64,000 bases of DNA from an uncultured Clostridia bacterium (GCA_948934525.1 CAQZSK010000004.1:72607-136606); one strand, 5' to 3'; positions 51,714-61,269 are shown, numbered from the stretch's first letter. The notes: generated by a model not told the origin, from the sequence alone. Numbers and translations are program-made.

Positions 51714-51742
51714 AAAAGGAGGAGCAATTTCCTCCTTTTATT
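51714..51742 (+). terminator. Rho-independent terminator
   Basis: AAAAGGAGGA (51714-51723) / TCCTCCTTTT (51730-51739), 10-bp perfect stem, T-rich tail. Confidence 0.85.
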
Positions 51743-51783
51743 ATACTTAGTAATATTAACCCAAAATTACAAACTTGTTTCTA

Positions 51784-51969
51784 TTATTTAGCAGTTTTAG
51801 AATTATATACGAAAAAAAGTATGCCGAAATCTGAGCTTATACAGAATGCGTCGTTATAGTTAGATACTAGAGGTTGCTTCTCAAGTTGATCTTTTAGAGA
51901 GAAGTGAGTATTTTTTCTGAAATTTTTCATAGAAATATTTAGTATTTTTTCTAATTCAGATTCTGTCAT
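51784..51969 (-). CDS. Doubtful small ORF
   Basis: Up to 67 codons; no ribosome binding site is seen for either possible ATG (51987 or 51969). Included because the region is otherwise empty and the product (TESELEKILNISMKNFRKN) is not obviously a shadow. Low confidence. Confidence 0.3.
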   Translation of the reverse strand: MTESELEKILNISMKNFRKNTHFSLKDQLEKQPLVSNYNDAFCISSDFGILFFVYNSKTAK

Positions 51970-52068
51970 AATTAGAGAAATGAACATTTAGTGGTCAATT
52001 AAGATTGATAATTAACTTAATTTATGATATAGTATAATAGTTAAAAACAATATAAAGGAGAAAGGATA

Positions 52069-52503
52069 ATGCTAGTAAAAAGATATATTGCTAAGAATGA
52101 AAAAGGAAAAAGTAGCACTTGTTTAGGAAAATGCTTCTCTATTATGTCTAAATTAAGAGACGAATTAAGTATAAATTCTGAGGAAGATATAGAAATATTG
52201 ATATTAGAATTAGAGCAATTACAAAGGGAAATTAGTAATTGCCAGAAAAAAACAAAGAGTGCTTTTAGTTTGAAATTGTTAGAAAATAGAATATTAAGTT
52301 TAGAAGATACCATAGATAATGTTAATATGATTGAAGAATGTTTTAGACAAGAAGCAAATTCTCTTGAAGATTCTCTAGAAGATGATGAGAACGATGAAGA
52401 AGATGATGAAGATAATAAAATAGATGGTGATGAATATGACGTAAGGTATATTGATCTTACAGAAAGAACTGAAGAGGACATATTTGCTTGTTTATATCTT
52501 TAA
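52069..52503 (+). CDS. Acidic coiled-coil hypothetical protein
   Basis: 144 residues. Coiled coil ~30-95 (DIEILILELEQLQREISNCQ), then an Asp/Glu-rich tract (~105-125). The acidic tract suggests DNA mimicry or protein binding; no family recognised. AAAGGAGAAAGG precedes the ATG. Confidence 0.55.
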   Translation: MLVKRYIAKNEKGKSSTCLGKCFSIMSKLRDELSINSEEDIEILILELEQLQREISNCQKKTKSAFSLKLLENRILSLEDTIDNVNMIEECFRQEANSLEDSLEDDENDEEDDEDNKIDGDEYDVRYIDLTERTEEDIFACLYL

Positions 52504-52520
52504 AAGAATAGGAGAAGAAG

Positions 52521-52739
52521 ATGAATTTAAAAACTAGATACACGACAAATGAACTTAAATTATTTGAAAATGCTACAGGAATTATTATTGAAGATAGAGA
52601 ATATACAAATGAAGAAATGGACAAATTCGGACACAAAATAACAGAATATATAATGAGTAGGAGTTGCAAGAATGAAGAAATAAACCAATTGATGAGTCAA
52701 TATGATAGTATTTTAGATACCTTAATAAAAGAAAAATAA
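52521..52739 (+). CDS. Small hypothetical protein
   Basis: 72 residues, helical, acidic; AGGAGAAG precedes the ATG. TRYTTNELKLFENATGIIIE at the start. No family recognised. Same short operon as its neighbours. Confidence 0.55.
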   Translation: MNLKTRYTTNELKLFENATGIIIEDREYTNEEMDKFGHKITEYIMSRSCKNEEINQLMSQYDSILDTLIKEK

Positions 52740-52758
52740 AAAGAAAGGATTGTATTAT

Positions 52759-53067
52759 TTGGAACAAATAACATATTATCAGATTGTACCAGAGAAATTT
52801 TTAGTAGCAGAAGATGTATTAAATAAATTACAAAAGATAAAAAGAGTAGAACATAAAAGAGTATTGTTTGCAAGGTGGGATTATACAAGGTACAAAAGAA
52901 TATATGTTGATATTGGAAAGAAATATAGTGAAGTAGGGTATATAGATTTAATAAGAAGAAAATTTGTTGTTACAGCTAGGAATGAGAATGAAGTCATTAC
53001 CTCAAAATTGATAGAAAACATAAAAAAGAAAGTTAATCAAGTATTAGATGAATTTAGCAATTCATAA
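52759..53067 (+). CDS. Small hypothetical protein
   Basis: 102 residues from TTG 52759 (AAAGGA ends 10 bases upstream; the TTG at 52750 is too close). QITYYQIVPEKFLVAEDVLN, ARWDYTRYKRIYVDIGKKY. No family recognised. Confidence 0.5.
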   Translation: MEQITYYQIVPEKFLVAEDVLNKLQKIKRVEHKRVLFARWDYTRYKRIYVDIGKKYSEVGYIDLIRRKFVVTARNENEVITSKLIENIKKKVNQVLDEFSNS

Positions 53068-53070
53068 GTG

Positions 53071-53116
53071 AAAAACAGTTAAAATACTTATATTAGTATA
53101 TTTTAACTGTTTTTTT
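53071..53116. terminator. Bidirectional terminator
   Basis: CAGTTAAAATA (53076-53086) / TATTTTAACTG (53099-53109), A tract before and T tract after, between convergent genes. Confidence 0.88.
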
Positions 53117-54113
53117 GAAGCCAAATTCTAAAATCTTCAGAACTTAGTTGTCCATTTTTGTATTTATCTAATTTAATTTTGCCAGTTCTTTTAAATTTAT
53201 CAAAATCATCAATATATTTTTCTATATCTGGGTTTCTTGACTTCATCATTGATTTTCTATTATAAAGCGAATAATAATTTGCTATTAGAGGATCACTATT
53301 TTTACTAGCATTAAAAGCATTTCTTCTACCAATATTACGACAAGTTTTTGTCTTTTCACCAGGTGCAATATTTTCACAATAATTATATGATTTAATAGTT
53401 GCAATAAAGTATTGATTGCAATTTTTGCAAACCTTTAAATACACTTTTTCTTTCAAAATACTACAAATAGATTTATATAAAATAGCAGAAACACCACAAG
53501 GCAAGATTAAGTCAAGCTCTGTTACTTCACTTTTTTTCTTACTTAAAAAATCATATATTTCTTTTTCTGTCTTACCAGGAAAAGAAGAAAAAAGATTAAC
53601 AGAATAGTATGCAGCTTTATTTTGATTCAATATATTTAAAGTAGGAGATATTCTCCTTAATACATATAATCTCTCAATTGGTTTAAAATCTTTAGCTTTA
53701 TTATTAGGATTTAATAAACAGTAATCTAGAATCATATCAACTTGTTGTTGAAGCTTTAAGTATTCGACTTTATTTTTAGATAGTAAGTTTAAAACGAAAT
53801 CTTCAAAACAATCTCTAGAACAATATCCATCTTTGAAAGTTCTTTGCAACTTGCCATAATCTAAGAGTGATAAAGAGTATTTCATAAAAAAGGATAAGAA
53901 TGTTTTGTAATTTCCAAAATCAGTATTTAAAAAATCAGCTAAAAAAGTACCTATTGGTTGCATTGATATTTTATAAGATGTACTAATACTAAATTTCGTA
54001 TTTTTTTTGTCAAAAATTATAGGATAATTGACAATAATTTCACTACATTTTTTTTCATTTATAGCTAATCCTAGACCAGATAAAATTTCTGCTATATAAG
54101 CATTTTCTTCCAT
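53103..54113 (-). CDS. DUF6076-like protein with zinc ribbon
   Basis: 336 residues. C-terminal third has a Cys-rich ribbon: LKVCKNCNQYFIATIKSYNY then CENIAPGEKTKTCRNIGRRN, followed by a basic helix. Resembles DUF6076-type proteins of Firmicutes (tentative). Function unknown; possible nucleic-acid binding. No other minus-strand gene near it. Confidence 0.6.
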   Translation of the reverse strand: MEENAYIAEILSGLGLAINEKKCSEIIVNYPIIFDKKNTKFSISTSYKISMQPIGTFLADFLNTDFGNYKTFLSFFMKYSLSLLDYGKLQRTFKDGYCSRDCFEDFVLNLLSKNKVEYLKLQQQVDMILDYCLLNPNNKAKDFKPIERLYVLRRISPTLNILNQNKAAYYSVNLFSSFPGKTEKEIYDFLSKKKSEVTELDLILPCGVSAILYKSICSILKEKVYLKVCKNCNQYFIATIKSYNYCENIAPGEKTKTCRNIGRRNAFNASKNSDPLIANYYSLYNRKSMMKSRNPDIEKYIDDFDKFKRTGKIKLDKYKNGQLSSEDFRIWLQKNS

Positions 54114-54133
54114 AAATAGCTCCTTTTATGTTA

Positions 54134-54264
54134 GTAACACCAATTATTAAAAGTATAAATTTGTGTTACAAGCAGTTTTGCCTAATACTTATTGACTTTA
54201 ATAACATTGAAATTTATAATGCAATTAGTTGGTAACAAGAATCATAATTTCTATGTTACTAACA
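54134..54264. promoter_or_regulatory. Repeated GTAACA/TGTTAC sites in a 313-bp gap
   Basis: The gap 54114-54426 holds no gene. GTAACA at 54134-54139, TGTTACA 54164-54170, GGTAACA 54231-54237 and TGTTACTAACA 54254-54264 look like operator half-sites, perhaps for the oppositely oriented genes on both sides. Confidence 0.4.
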
Positions 54265-54426
54265 AACATAGAACATATGGTATAGGCGAATTTGCTGTTT
54301 GAATTTGTTTTGAATTATACTATATGTTTATAAAAAAATCAATATAGGCATCCTAGGTAGTCTATATAGAAAAACTATGTCAAAAAATGTGTAAACACTT
54401 TTTGAACCAAAAGAAAGGAGTAAACA

Positions 54427-54843
54427 TTGGAAAAAGTTGCTATAATAAATGAGTTATATTTTAAACAGGAGAAGACATTAAGTGAAATAGCACAAAGTAT
54501 TAATACATCCATAAGTTACATTTCAAAGGTGTTAAGAAATAATGAAAAATACAAAGTAGAAAAGGAAAGACGAAAACAAGAAAATTTGCAACAAAGACGA
54601 AAAAAACAAAAGACAATAATTTATGCAAATAGAAAAAACAAAACGGACATAGAATATACGAATATGAAAAAAGAACATGAACAGGCATCAAAGGAACTTT
54701 CAAAACATTCTATATTAGGAAAAGATACTTTAAGAAAATGGTGTAGTAGTGCTTATAATTATAATGAAAAAAAGAAAAGATATGAATTTGACACTTCTAC
54801 ATTATTGAAACCAGCTGATTTTCCAATGCATATAGGCATATAA
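54427..54843 (+). CDS. HTH protein of the recombinase module
   Basis: 138 residues from TTG 54427 with AAAGGAG upstream. N-terminal HTH: IINELYFKQEKTLSEIAQSI, NTSISYISKVLRNN; then a Lys/Arg/Gln-rich coil and a C-terminal part with LRKWCSSAYNYNEKKKRYEF. Possibly a regulator of excision genes downstream. Confidence 0.65.
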   Translation: MEKVAIINELYFKQEKTLSEIAQSINTSISYISKVLRNNEKYKVEKERRKQENLQQRRKKQKTIIYANRKNKTDIEYTNMKKEHEQASKELSKHSILGKDTLRKWCSSAYNYNEKKKRYEFDTSTLLKPADFPMHIGI

Positions 54844-54924
54844 TAAAAATTTTTTTCTCAAGTTGAAGCATAAAGCTTCCAAGAATATAATATAATTATT
54901 ATAAGAGTAAATGGAGGTAAAGTT

Positions 54925-55191
54925 ATGAACGATAATCAAATGTTTGTAAGTGCCAATAAAACAGAAAATGAAATAGGCAATGCAACTAAATTAATACAAA
55001 ATGGACAAGTACCTACGTACAAAATGGGAGATGAAGCTAATAAATTATTAAATGATATTGAGAATGGCAAGGTTTGTTGTATTATTGTGAAAGACAAAGA
55101 AACACTTATAAAAATAAGTGAAAATAATAAGAAAGCTTCAGAGATTATAGATGAAAAAGTTCCAGTCTATACTTTAAACGGAGAAATATAA
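54925..55191 (+). CDS. Hypothetical protein
   Basis: 88 residues with ATGGAGG upstream. MFVSANKTENEIGNATKLIQ, EIIDEKVPVYTLNGEI. No family recognised. Between the HTH and resolvase-like genes. Confidence 0.55.
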   Translation: MNDNQMFVSANKTENEIGNATKLIQNGQVPTYKMGDEANKLLNDIENGKVCCIIVKDKETLIKISENNKKASEIIDEKVPVYTLNGEI

Positions 55192-55210
55192 ACTATATAG
55201 GAGGAAAAAT

Positions 55211-55681
55211 ATGAATGTAGGATTATATTCATTGAAAAATATGACAGCTAGGAAAATTGGAAAGTTAAGCCGAATTATACAAAAAATATTTCCAGTAAAT
55301 GATATATATACCTATTCTGAAAATATACCAAAACAGAGAATTTCAAAAAGAGAAGGATTAAAGAAGATTATACAAGATTACAATGAGGGGAAGGTTGATC
55401 TTATTGTCTTTGAAAAACTTAGTTCATTGGGGAGTGATGCTTGTATAAAAGGCAAAGCTTTAGAATTATTAATGAAAGAGAAGGTTAAATTTTTTATAAT
55501 TCAGGAGAATATTGATTCGACTTTGGAAATTGGAAAACAAAAGATTCAAATACTGATTTTAATAGGAGAAAAACAAAAAGAGATGAATGAGCAAAGAAGT
55601 AGAACAAGTAATATAGATAGTAGAGAGATGAAGAATGTTTTCATTTACACTAGAGTTGGAAATCAAGATCAACTGAGTTAA
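55211..55681 (+). CDS. Resolvase N-terminal-like protein, catalytically doubtful
   Basis: 156 residues. VGLYSLKNMTARKIGKLSRI, LKKIIQDYNEGKVDLIVFEK and SSLGSDACIKGKALELLMKE match the beta-alpha order of serine recombinases; the active-site Arg-Ser region is changed (LYSLKN) and no recombinase or zinc domain follows. Similar in kind to the gene at 40385. May be a directionality or regulatory partner of the two large recombinases. Confidence 0.55.
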   Translation: MNVGLYSLKNMTARKIGKLSRIIQKIFPVNDIYTYSENIPKQRISKREGLKKIIQDYNEGKVDLIVFEKLSSLGSDACIKGKALELLMKEKVKFFIIQENIDSTLEIGKQKIQILILIGEKQKEMNEQRSRTSNIDSREMKNVFIYTRVGNQDQLS

Positions 55682-55716
55682 CAGAAAAAAACAAAAAAAT
55701 TATAATAAGCTATTGA

Positions 55717-55740
55717 AAAGTCAGAGATACTGGCTTTTTT
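55717..55740 (+). terminator. Rho-independent terminator
   Basis: AAAGTCAG (55717-55724) / CTGGCTTT (55730-55737) with one G-T wobble and a T run. Confidence 0.7.
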
Positions 55741-55754
55741 ATTATGGAGGAAAA

Positions 55755-56036
55755 ATGAACAAACAAGAATGTAAAAAATATTTTAGAAGAGCATATAAAA
55801 GACTTATAACTAATAATAAGCCTATAAGTATATCTAATATTGAAAACGAAATGAACAATGTAATAGATACACAAAAGGAAGAATATATAGCATATTCAAA
55901 GATTGCAGTACACAATATGCAAAAAAGTGGAAATGCTGAAATAAGGCTAAAAGATCTATTATCACAAATAGATATACTGCCACAAATATTTAAAAGGGAA
56001 ACAGCAATTAATAAGGCAAAAATATTATTAAAATAG
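55755..56036 (+). CDS. Hypothetical protein
   Basis: 93 residues from ATG 55755 (TGGAGG upstream). Helical: QECKKYFRRAYKRLITNNKP, EIRLKDLLSQIDILPQIFKR. No family recognised. Confidence 0.55.
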   Translation: MNKQECKKYFRRAYKRLITNNKPISISNIENEMNNVIDTQKEEYIAYSKIAVHNMQKSGNAEIRLKDLLSQIDILPQIFKRETAINKAKILLK

Positions 56037-56136
56037 TAGAAGAGAAATAGTTAAGATAGGATTGGTTAAATAGCTAGTCTTATTTTTTTATAATATTTTC
56101 TTGTTCCTATTCATAAAATTAACTGAGGTGATAATT

Positions 56137-56280
56137 ATGCAAGGAAAGAACAATACAGAAGAAAAGAAAAATAAAAAAGAAAAGGACTTTAATGTTATTG
56201 TAACTTATGCTGAAAATGGACAAAGTTTCCAGTCCATTGCTGAAAATATAATAAGAAGAAGAATAAATGAAATAGATTAA
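56137..56280 (+). CDS. TnpW-like small transposon protein
   Basis: 47 residues: Lys/Glu-rich start, then FNVIVTYAENGQSFQSIAEN and IIRRRINEID. Size and position directly before large serine recombinases match the 'transposon-encoded TnpW family' of Clostridial elements. TGAGGTG precedes the ATG. Role unknown. Confidence 0.55.
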   Translation: MQGKNNTEEKKNKKEKDFNVIVTYAENGQSFQSIAENIIRRRINEID

Positions 56281-56356
56281 ATTTTTTCTCAACTTTAAAC
56301 ATAAAAGCTGATGTGGTAAGAATTAGGCATAGATAATTACAAAGGAAGGAGGAAAT

Positions 56357-58021
56357 TTGAAACCAAATGACTTTGATAATAAAAGTTATACAGTGGCTTT
56401 ATACATGAGGCTTAGTAAAGATGATGGAGATAAAGAAGAAAGCGAAAGTATAACGAATCAAAGGAAGATATTAAAGGCATTTGCAAAAGAGAATAATTAT
56501 AAAATCTATGACGAATATATTGACGACGGATATAGTGGAACAAATTTTAATAGACCAGACTTTAAAAGAATGATTGAAGATATAAAGACTGGAAAAGTAA
56601 ACATGGTAATTACCAAGAATTTAGCAAGACTGGGAAGAGATTATATAGAAACAGGAAGATATATAGAAACATTTTTTCCGGAAAACGAAATTCGTTATAT
56701 TGCTATATTAGATGATGTTGATACATATCTAGATAAAAATTGCGATACAGTTGCATTTAAGAATATTATGAATGATTTTTATGCTAAAGAGACATCTAAA
56801 AATATAAAAAGAACTAAAAATAGAAAAAAACAAGATGGTTTTTACTATATTACTTATGCTCCATATGGGTATAAAAAAGTAGATGAATCGGGAAATTTAC
56901 AAATTGACGAGATGGCAGCAGAGGTAGTGAGAAGAATTTTTAAAGAATTTTTAGGAGGAAAAGGAACATACCAAATTGCAAAATTATTAAATCAAGAAGG
57001 AATTCCAACTCCTGGAATACATTTAAATATGTCAAATGTAGTAAACAATATAACTAATACTACTAATATTTGGAGACATACAACTGTTAAACGAATTTTG
57101 ACGAATCCAGTATATATAGGTACTATTGTTCAAAATAAAAATAAGAAAATTAGTTATAAAAGTAAGAAGTTAATTACATTATCTAAAGAACAACAAACAG
57201 TTATAGAAAATCATCATCCAGCAATTATTGACATAAAGGAATGGAATACAGTTCAAACCATTTTGGAAAATCATAGTGGTGAAAAAGTAAAGGAAGAAGA
57301 TCCATTATTAAAATCGTTACTTCATTGTTATCATTGTCATAATAAACTACAAGTAGTCAGAAAGAAAGATAAGTATAAAGATAGAATAAAAATAAGGAAA
57401 TATATTATTTGTAGTAATGCAGAAACAAGTAGAGTAACTAATAAACCTTGCTCTAATAAATCATATATAAATTATGAACAATTAGAAAAAAGAGTGTTAG
57501 ATAAAATTTCTACTGTGTTTGAAGAATATATTGCATCAAATGCTTTTAATAGCGAAGAACTATTAGAAAACTTAATAAATAAGCAAAGCAACAAAGGAAG
57601 ACTAATAGAAAAACTAGAGCAAATTAGTATTCAATTAGATAAAATAAATAAGAAAATTACCATATTATATAATGATAAACTAAATGGATTAATAGAAGAA
57701 CAAGATTATATTTGCTTTTCAGAGAACATTTTGAAAGAAAGACATAAATTAGAAGAACTGAAAGAACAAACAAAAGAAGAAATTAATGAATTTGAAAAAA
57801 AATATGATGGCGAGTGTATTAATAATAAATTAAAAGATGTAATTAAAGAAATTGTTGATAGGAAAGAACTGAAAAAAGAAGATTTACATCAGTTAGTTAA
57901 TACAATCGAAATAGACAAAGATAGAAATGTTTTAATTCACTTTAATTTTTATGAACTCAATTGTATAGGAGGCTACTTCAATTATAATGATGACCGATAT
58001 AAAGAAGCAGTCAGTTCATAA
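56357..58021 (+). CDS. Large serine recombinase 1
   Basis: 554 residues from TTG 56357 with AGGAGG upstream. Catalytic domain YTVALYMRLSKDDGDKEESE (Ser in RLS) and LARLGRDYIETGRYIE; recombinase domain ~165-290 (FYYITYAPYGYKKVDESGN); zinc ribbon LLHCYHCHNKLQVV ... CSNK; coiled coil ~410-480. Catalyses integration or excision of the element. It overlaps the second recombinase by 35 bases. Confidence 0.95.
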   Translation: MKPNDFDNKSYTVALYMRLSKDDGDKEESESITNQRKILKAFAKENNYKIYDEYIDDGYSGTNFNRPDFKRMIEDIKTGKVNMVITKNLARLGRDYIETGRYIETFFPENEIRYIAILDDVDTYLDKNCDTVAFKNIMNDFYAKETSKNIKRTKNRKKQDGFYYITYAPYGYKKVDESGNLQIDEMAAEVVRRIFKEFLGGKGTYQIAKLLNQEGIPTPGIHLNMSNVVNNITNTTNIWRHTTVKRILTNPVYIGTIVQNKNKKISYKSKKLITLSKEQQTVIENHHPAIIDIKEWNTVQTILENHSGEKVKEEDPLLKSLLHCYHCHNKLQVVRKKDKYKDRIKIRKYIICSNAETSRVTNKPCSNKSYINYEQLEKRVLDKISTVFEEYIASNAFNSEELLENLINKQSNKGRLIEKLEQISIQLDKINKKITILYNDKLNGLIEEQDYICFSENILKERHKLEELKEQTKEEINEFEKKYDGECINNKLKDVIKEIVDRKELKKEDLHQLVNTIEIDKDRNVLIHFNFYELNCIGGYFNYNDDRYKEAVSS

Positions 58022-59567
58022 TATTGCAATTTACTTAAGATTAAGTAAAGATGATGGAGACATAGAAGAAAGTGAAAGCATTTCTAATCAAAGAAAAATA
58101 ATCCTAGATTATATTAACGAAAATTTTAATTATGAAAATTATTATGAATATGTGGATGATGGAATTTCAGGAGCTACATTCAATAGACCAGCATTCAAAA
58201 AAATGATTTGCGAATTAGAAACAAATAAAATTGATTTAATAATTACGAAAAACTTAGCAAGATTTGCAAGAAATTATATTGATGCAGGAGATTATATTGA
58301 AAAAATATTTCCAGATAATAATATTAGGTATATTGCTATTTTAGATAGAATAGACAACTTTGAAGATAGGGTTGAAAATGAATTTGCACCAATAAAAGGA
58401 GTTTTTAATGAATTATTCTGCAAAGAAACATCTAAAAATGTAAAAAGAAGTAAAAGAAAGAAAATGGCAGATGGATTTTATAGTTGTAATGTGGCTCCAT
58501 ATGGTTATAAAAAAGATCCAGAGAATCCAGGGAAACTAATAATAGATGAATATGCAAGTAAAGTAGTAAAAAGAATTTTTAGGTTAACTTTAGATGGAAA
58601 GACAGCCAAACAGATAGCAGATTTATTTAATAAAGAAGGAATTCTAACACCAGCACAATATCTAAAAGTCAAAGGCTTAGAAAATAGAACAAAAAAAGTT
58701 TGGACAAGAATAATAATTACAAGGATATTATCAAATGAGGTATATACAGGAAAGTGTTTAAGAGGAAAGTCTCAAAATATTAGTTATAAAAGTAAACAGA
58801 GGATTTATGTAAGAAGAAATGAGCAAATAGTAACAGAAAATACCCATGAACCTATTATATCACAAGAAATTTTTAACAAAATCCATAATAATAATAAATT
58901 TGGGAAGCTTGCTAGTGAATCAAAGAATATAGAAGCAAAATTTGCAAAGTATATGTATTGTAGTAAATGTAAGGCAAAGATGGCTAAAAAGAGGTCAAGA
59001 AATAATATAAATATTCAATGTTCAAACAGAGATGAATCAGACTTTATATGTTCCAATAATGATTTATATAAATATGAAAGTTTAGAAGATTTAATAATAG
59101 ACAATATAAAAGAAGAATTTGATATATTTTTTAAGAAAAATAGACTAAACCCTAATGTAATAAATAATTTTAATACACAGAAGAAGGCAAGAGTAGATTA
59201 TAAAATGGAAAATACTAATAAGGAACTTAGACTATTGAGATTTAAAATTACTAAGCTATATAATGATAGGTTACAGGATAATGTAACAGAAGAAGATTAT
59301 AAAATTTCATATACTAAGTTAACTAAAATGAGAAAAGAATTAGAAGAAACCATAAGAAACTTAGAAAATGAAAGAAATGAAATAGAGAATAATACTGAAA
59401 ATATATCTAAAATAAAGAAAATAAAGAAAGACCTAAAAAATCTTAGTAAAGAGACATTAAAAGAAGAGGATATTGATAAAATAATTGAAAAGATTGAAGT
59501 AAATGAAGAATGTATCCACATATTCTATAAATTTAAGAAAATGCCATCAAGAATTGCTCATTTTTAA
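57987..59567 (+). CDS. Large serine recombinase 2
   Basis: 526 residues. NIAIYLRLSKDDGDIEESES, LARFARNYIDAGDYIEKIFP, FYSCNVAPYGYKKDPENPGK, zinc ribbon YMYCSKCKAKMAKKRS ... CSNRD, coiled coil near the C-terminus. Only ~half identical by eye to recombinase 1, so not a recent duplicate. Tandem overlapping large recombinases may act as a hetero-complex. It ends ~65 bases from the presumed element end. Confidence 0.95.
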   Translation: MMTDIKKQSVHNIAIYLRLSKDDGDIEESESISNQRKIILDYINENFNYENYYEYVDDGISGATFNRPAFKKMICELETNKIDLIITKNLARFARNYIDAGDYIEKIFPDNNIRYIAILDRIDNFEDRVENEFAPIKGVFNELFCKETSKNVKRSKRKKMADGFYSCNVAPYGYKKDPENPGKLIIDEYASKVVKRIFRLTLDGKTAKQIADLFNKEGILTPAQYLKVKGLENRTKKVWTRIIITRILSNEVYTGKCLRGKSQNISYKSKQRIYVRRNEQIVTENTHEPIISQEIFNKIHNNNKFGKLASESKNIEAKFAKYMYCSKCKAKMAKKRSRNNINIQCSNRDESDFICSNNDLYKYESLEDLIIDNIKEEFDIFFKKNRLNPNVINNFNTQKKARVDYKMENTNKELRLLRFKITKLYNDRLQDNVTEEDYKISYTKLTKMRKELEETIRNLENERNEIENNTENISKIKKIKKDLKNLSKETLKEEDIDKIIEKIEVNEECIHIFYKFKKMPSRIAHF

Positions 59568-59574
59568 ATTTTGA

Positions 59575-59612
59575 ATAAAAAAATTGAACACTCCATTTTT
59601 CAGAGTGTTCAA
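59575..59612 (-). terminator. Terminator at the element end (minus-strand direction)
   Basis: TTGAACACTC (59584-59593) / GAGTGTTCAA (59603-59612); an A run before it reads as U tract on the minus strand, so it would stop host transcription entering from the truncated carboxypeptidase gene. Confidence 0.7.
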
Positions 59613-59631
59613 TAAAAATATTTTCCTGTCA

Positions 59632-60165
59632 TTATTGTACAGTACAATCATTAGCAGAAACAACACAAATTGCTTTTAACATTTCATCTACAGTTAGTTC
59701 TTCACGAACATCTAGCCAAATTTGAGAGCCACCCATACCAGCAGCATTTTCAGTACAAGGAATTTTATCAGTATAGGATAGTCTTCCAGAATCGATAGCT
59801 TCCATAATAAGTAAAATGGTCATTACCTTTGTGACACTAGCAGGCCTCAATTGTTCATGCATATTTTGTTCATATAGAACTTGCCCAGAATGTTGTTCAA
59901 TTAAAATAGCGCTGCCACAATTTAAATTTAAACTAGAATTAGTATTGGTGGTAACTGTAGTATTTGAAGCAAGATTATTAGTGGAAGTTGTATTATTTGT
60001 GTTACTAGAAGAAACTATATTTCCACTAGTAGGAGTTGTGTCATTTAAAGGTTTTGATTCTGTACTCCAAGTAAACACACTTTGATTAGCCATACAACTA
60101 CTAGAAAAAACAGTAATACAAGTTAATATTATAATGGAAAATACAATATACTTTTTTAGATTCAT
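59632..60165 (-). pseudogene. D-Ala-D-Ala carboxypeptidase (DacF-like), 3' truncated by the element
   Basis: 177 codons from ATG 60165 (GGGAGG nine bases upstream). Signal peptide, Ser/Thr/Asn-rich linker, then a peptidase S11 domain: SxxK motif RPASVTKVMTILL, SxN motif VSANDCT, then an immediate stop (VQ*). The family continues for ~200 residues with KTG. The lost part should lie beyond the other end of the ICE. Presumably non-functional while the element is integrated. Confidence 0.82.
59634..59648. other. Candidate attachment site (element end)
   Basis: Palindrome ATTGTAC A GTACAAT at the exact place where the carboxypeptidase coding sequence breaks off. Consistent with a large-serine-recombinase att core, but the other end is outside the window. 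Confidence 0.5.
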
Positions 60166-60225
60166 AAAAAACAACCTCCCAAATGAGAATTAATAAATTC
60201 TATTTGAAAAGTTGTATGTTTATGA

Positions 60226-60888
60226 CTAGTTTAATTCAGTTAATTTAATTTTAACTTCTTTTTCTGTCATCTCGCTATAAATTTTAATGTCATGCCCAGT
60301 ATTATTTTCAAATTTGAAATCAATTTCTCCATAAGCTACGGCAGCATCTTTACCTAATGGAACATAATATACTTCTTGTGTATGTTCATGTCTTTCTGTT
60401 ATTTTTAATTCTTTCACTTTTAGAACAGCATTATATAAAGTAGTACTAACTTGACAATTACCACCACCATAATCTTTTTTATACTTATCTTCTACAAATA
60501 CGCCAGCTTTTTCATAACCTTTATCAGGAGTGGGACTTCCTACTATTTTATTAAAAGAGAAAGTATCGCCATTTTTAACAATAGTACCATTTAATTTAGA
60601 AAGACTAATTTCCATATTATTATCACGATGATTATCTTCTTCCATAATTTTAGTAGAAAATTTTGCAATTTCCTTTTCTAATCCTTCGGTAACACCAACA
60701 CTTTCTTTTTTTATGGTTTCATTATTTTGAGATTGTTCAGAATTTTGAACATTTGTGGTTTGACTCATTTTAGTACCTGTAATAGGATTAGAATTTTGAT
60801 TAGAGTTAGCTGAAAAGAAAGAATAGATACAAATTCCAACAAGTGTAACGATGGCTAATATAATAAAAATCCATTTTGTATTTTTCAT
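60226..60888 (-). CDS. VanW-family protein
   Basis: 220 residues from ATG 60888 (GAAAGGTG upstream). One membrane anchor (~5-25), Ser/Asn-rich linker, VanW domain: FSTKIMEEDNHRDNNMEISL, GTIVKNGDTFSFNKIVGSPT, DYGGGNCQVSTTLYNAVLK, HEHTQEVYYVPLGKDAAVAY. Exterior, cell-wall associated; exact role unknown. Just downstream of the disrupted carboxypeptidase in the opposite reading direction order, so a host wall-related locus. Confidence 0.88.
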   Translation of the reverse strand: MKNTKWIFIILAIVTLVGICIYSFFSANSNQNSNPITGTKMSQTTNVQNSEQSQNNETIKKESVGVTEGLEKEIAKFSTKIMEEDNHRDNNMEISLSKLNGTIVKNGDTFSFNKIVGSPTPDKGYEKAGVFVEDKYKKDYGGGNCQVSTTLYNAVLKVKELKITERHEHTQEVYYVPLGKDAAVAYGEIDFKFENNTGHDIKIYSEMTEKEVKIKLTELN

Positions 60889-61008
60889 AGCTTTATACAC
60901 CTTTCATAAAATAAGTTATTTTCTAATAAATACTATTTCCAAAAAAAAATGAAAAATACTTGTAATTTTTTCAAAATGTAGAAGCTTTAGAATAACAATG
61001 TTTAATAG

Positions 61009-61038
61009 TTGACAAAGTTTAAAAATATATAGTATAAT
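61009..61038 (+). promoter_or_regulatory. Promoter of the small membrane protein
   Basis: -35 TTGACA 61009-61014, 18 bp, -10 TATAAT 61033-61038. Confidence 0.75.
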
Positions 61039-61070
61039 ATGTAATAGTTGAAACGAAAGGAAGAAAGCAA

Positions 61071-61220
61071 ATGATAGCAAAAAGTTGGAAAAAAATTTTA
61101 TTATTTGTTTTAATAATTGCTTGTTTATATAATGTAATGAATAAACTAGTACATAAAGCATCTATGAAGCAAGAAGTAGAAGCTTCTGTACAATATATGC
61201 AAGAGCAAGACAAGAAATAG
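61071..61220 (+). CDS. Small single-pass membrane protein
   Basis: 49 residues: hydrophobic ~6-22 (WKKILLFVLIIACLYNVM), charged tail. AAAGGAAG precedes the ATG and a consensus promoter lies 32 bases upstream. No family recognised. Confidence 0.65.
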   Translation: MIAKSWKKILLFVLIIACLYNVMNKLVHKASMKQEVEASVQYMQEQDKK

Positions 61221-61240
61221 GAAAAATGCAAGCTAAGTAC

Positions 61241-61269
61241 TTGAAATTATAAAAAAATTGTGTTACAAT
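61241..61269 (+). promoter_or_regulatory. Promoter of rpmE
   Basis: -35 TTGAAA 61241-61246, 17 bp, -10 TACAAT 61264-61269. Confidence 0.65.
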
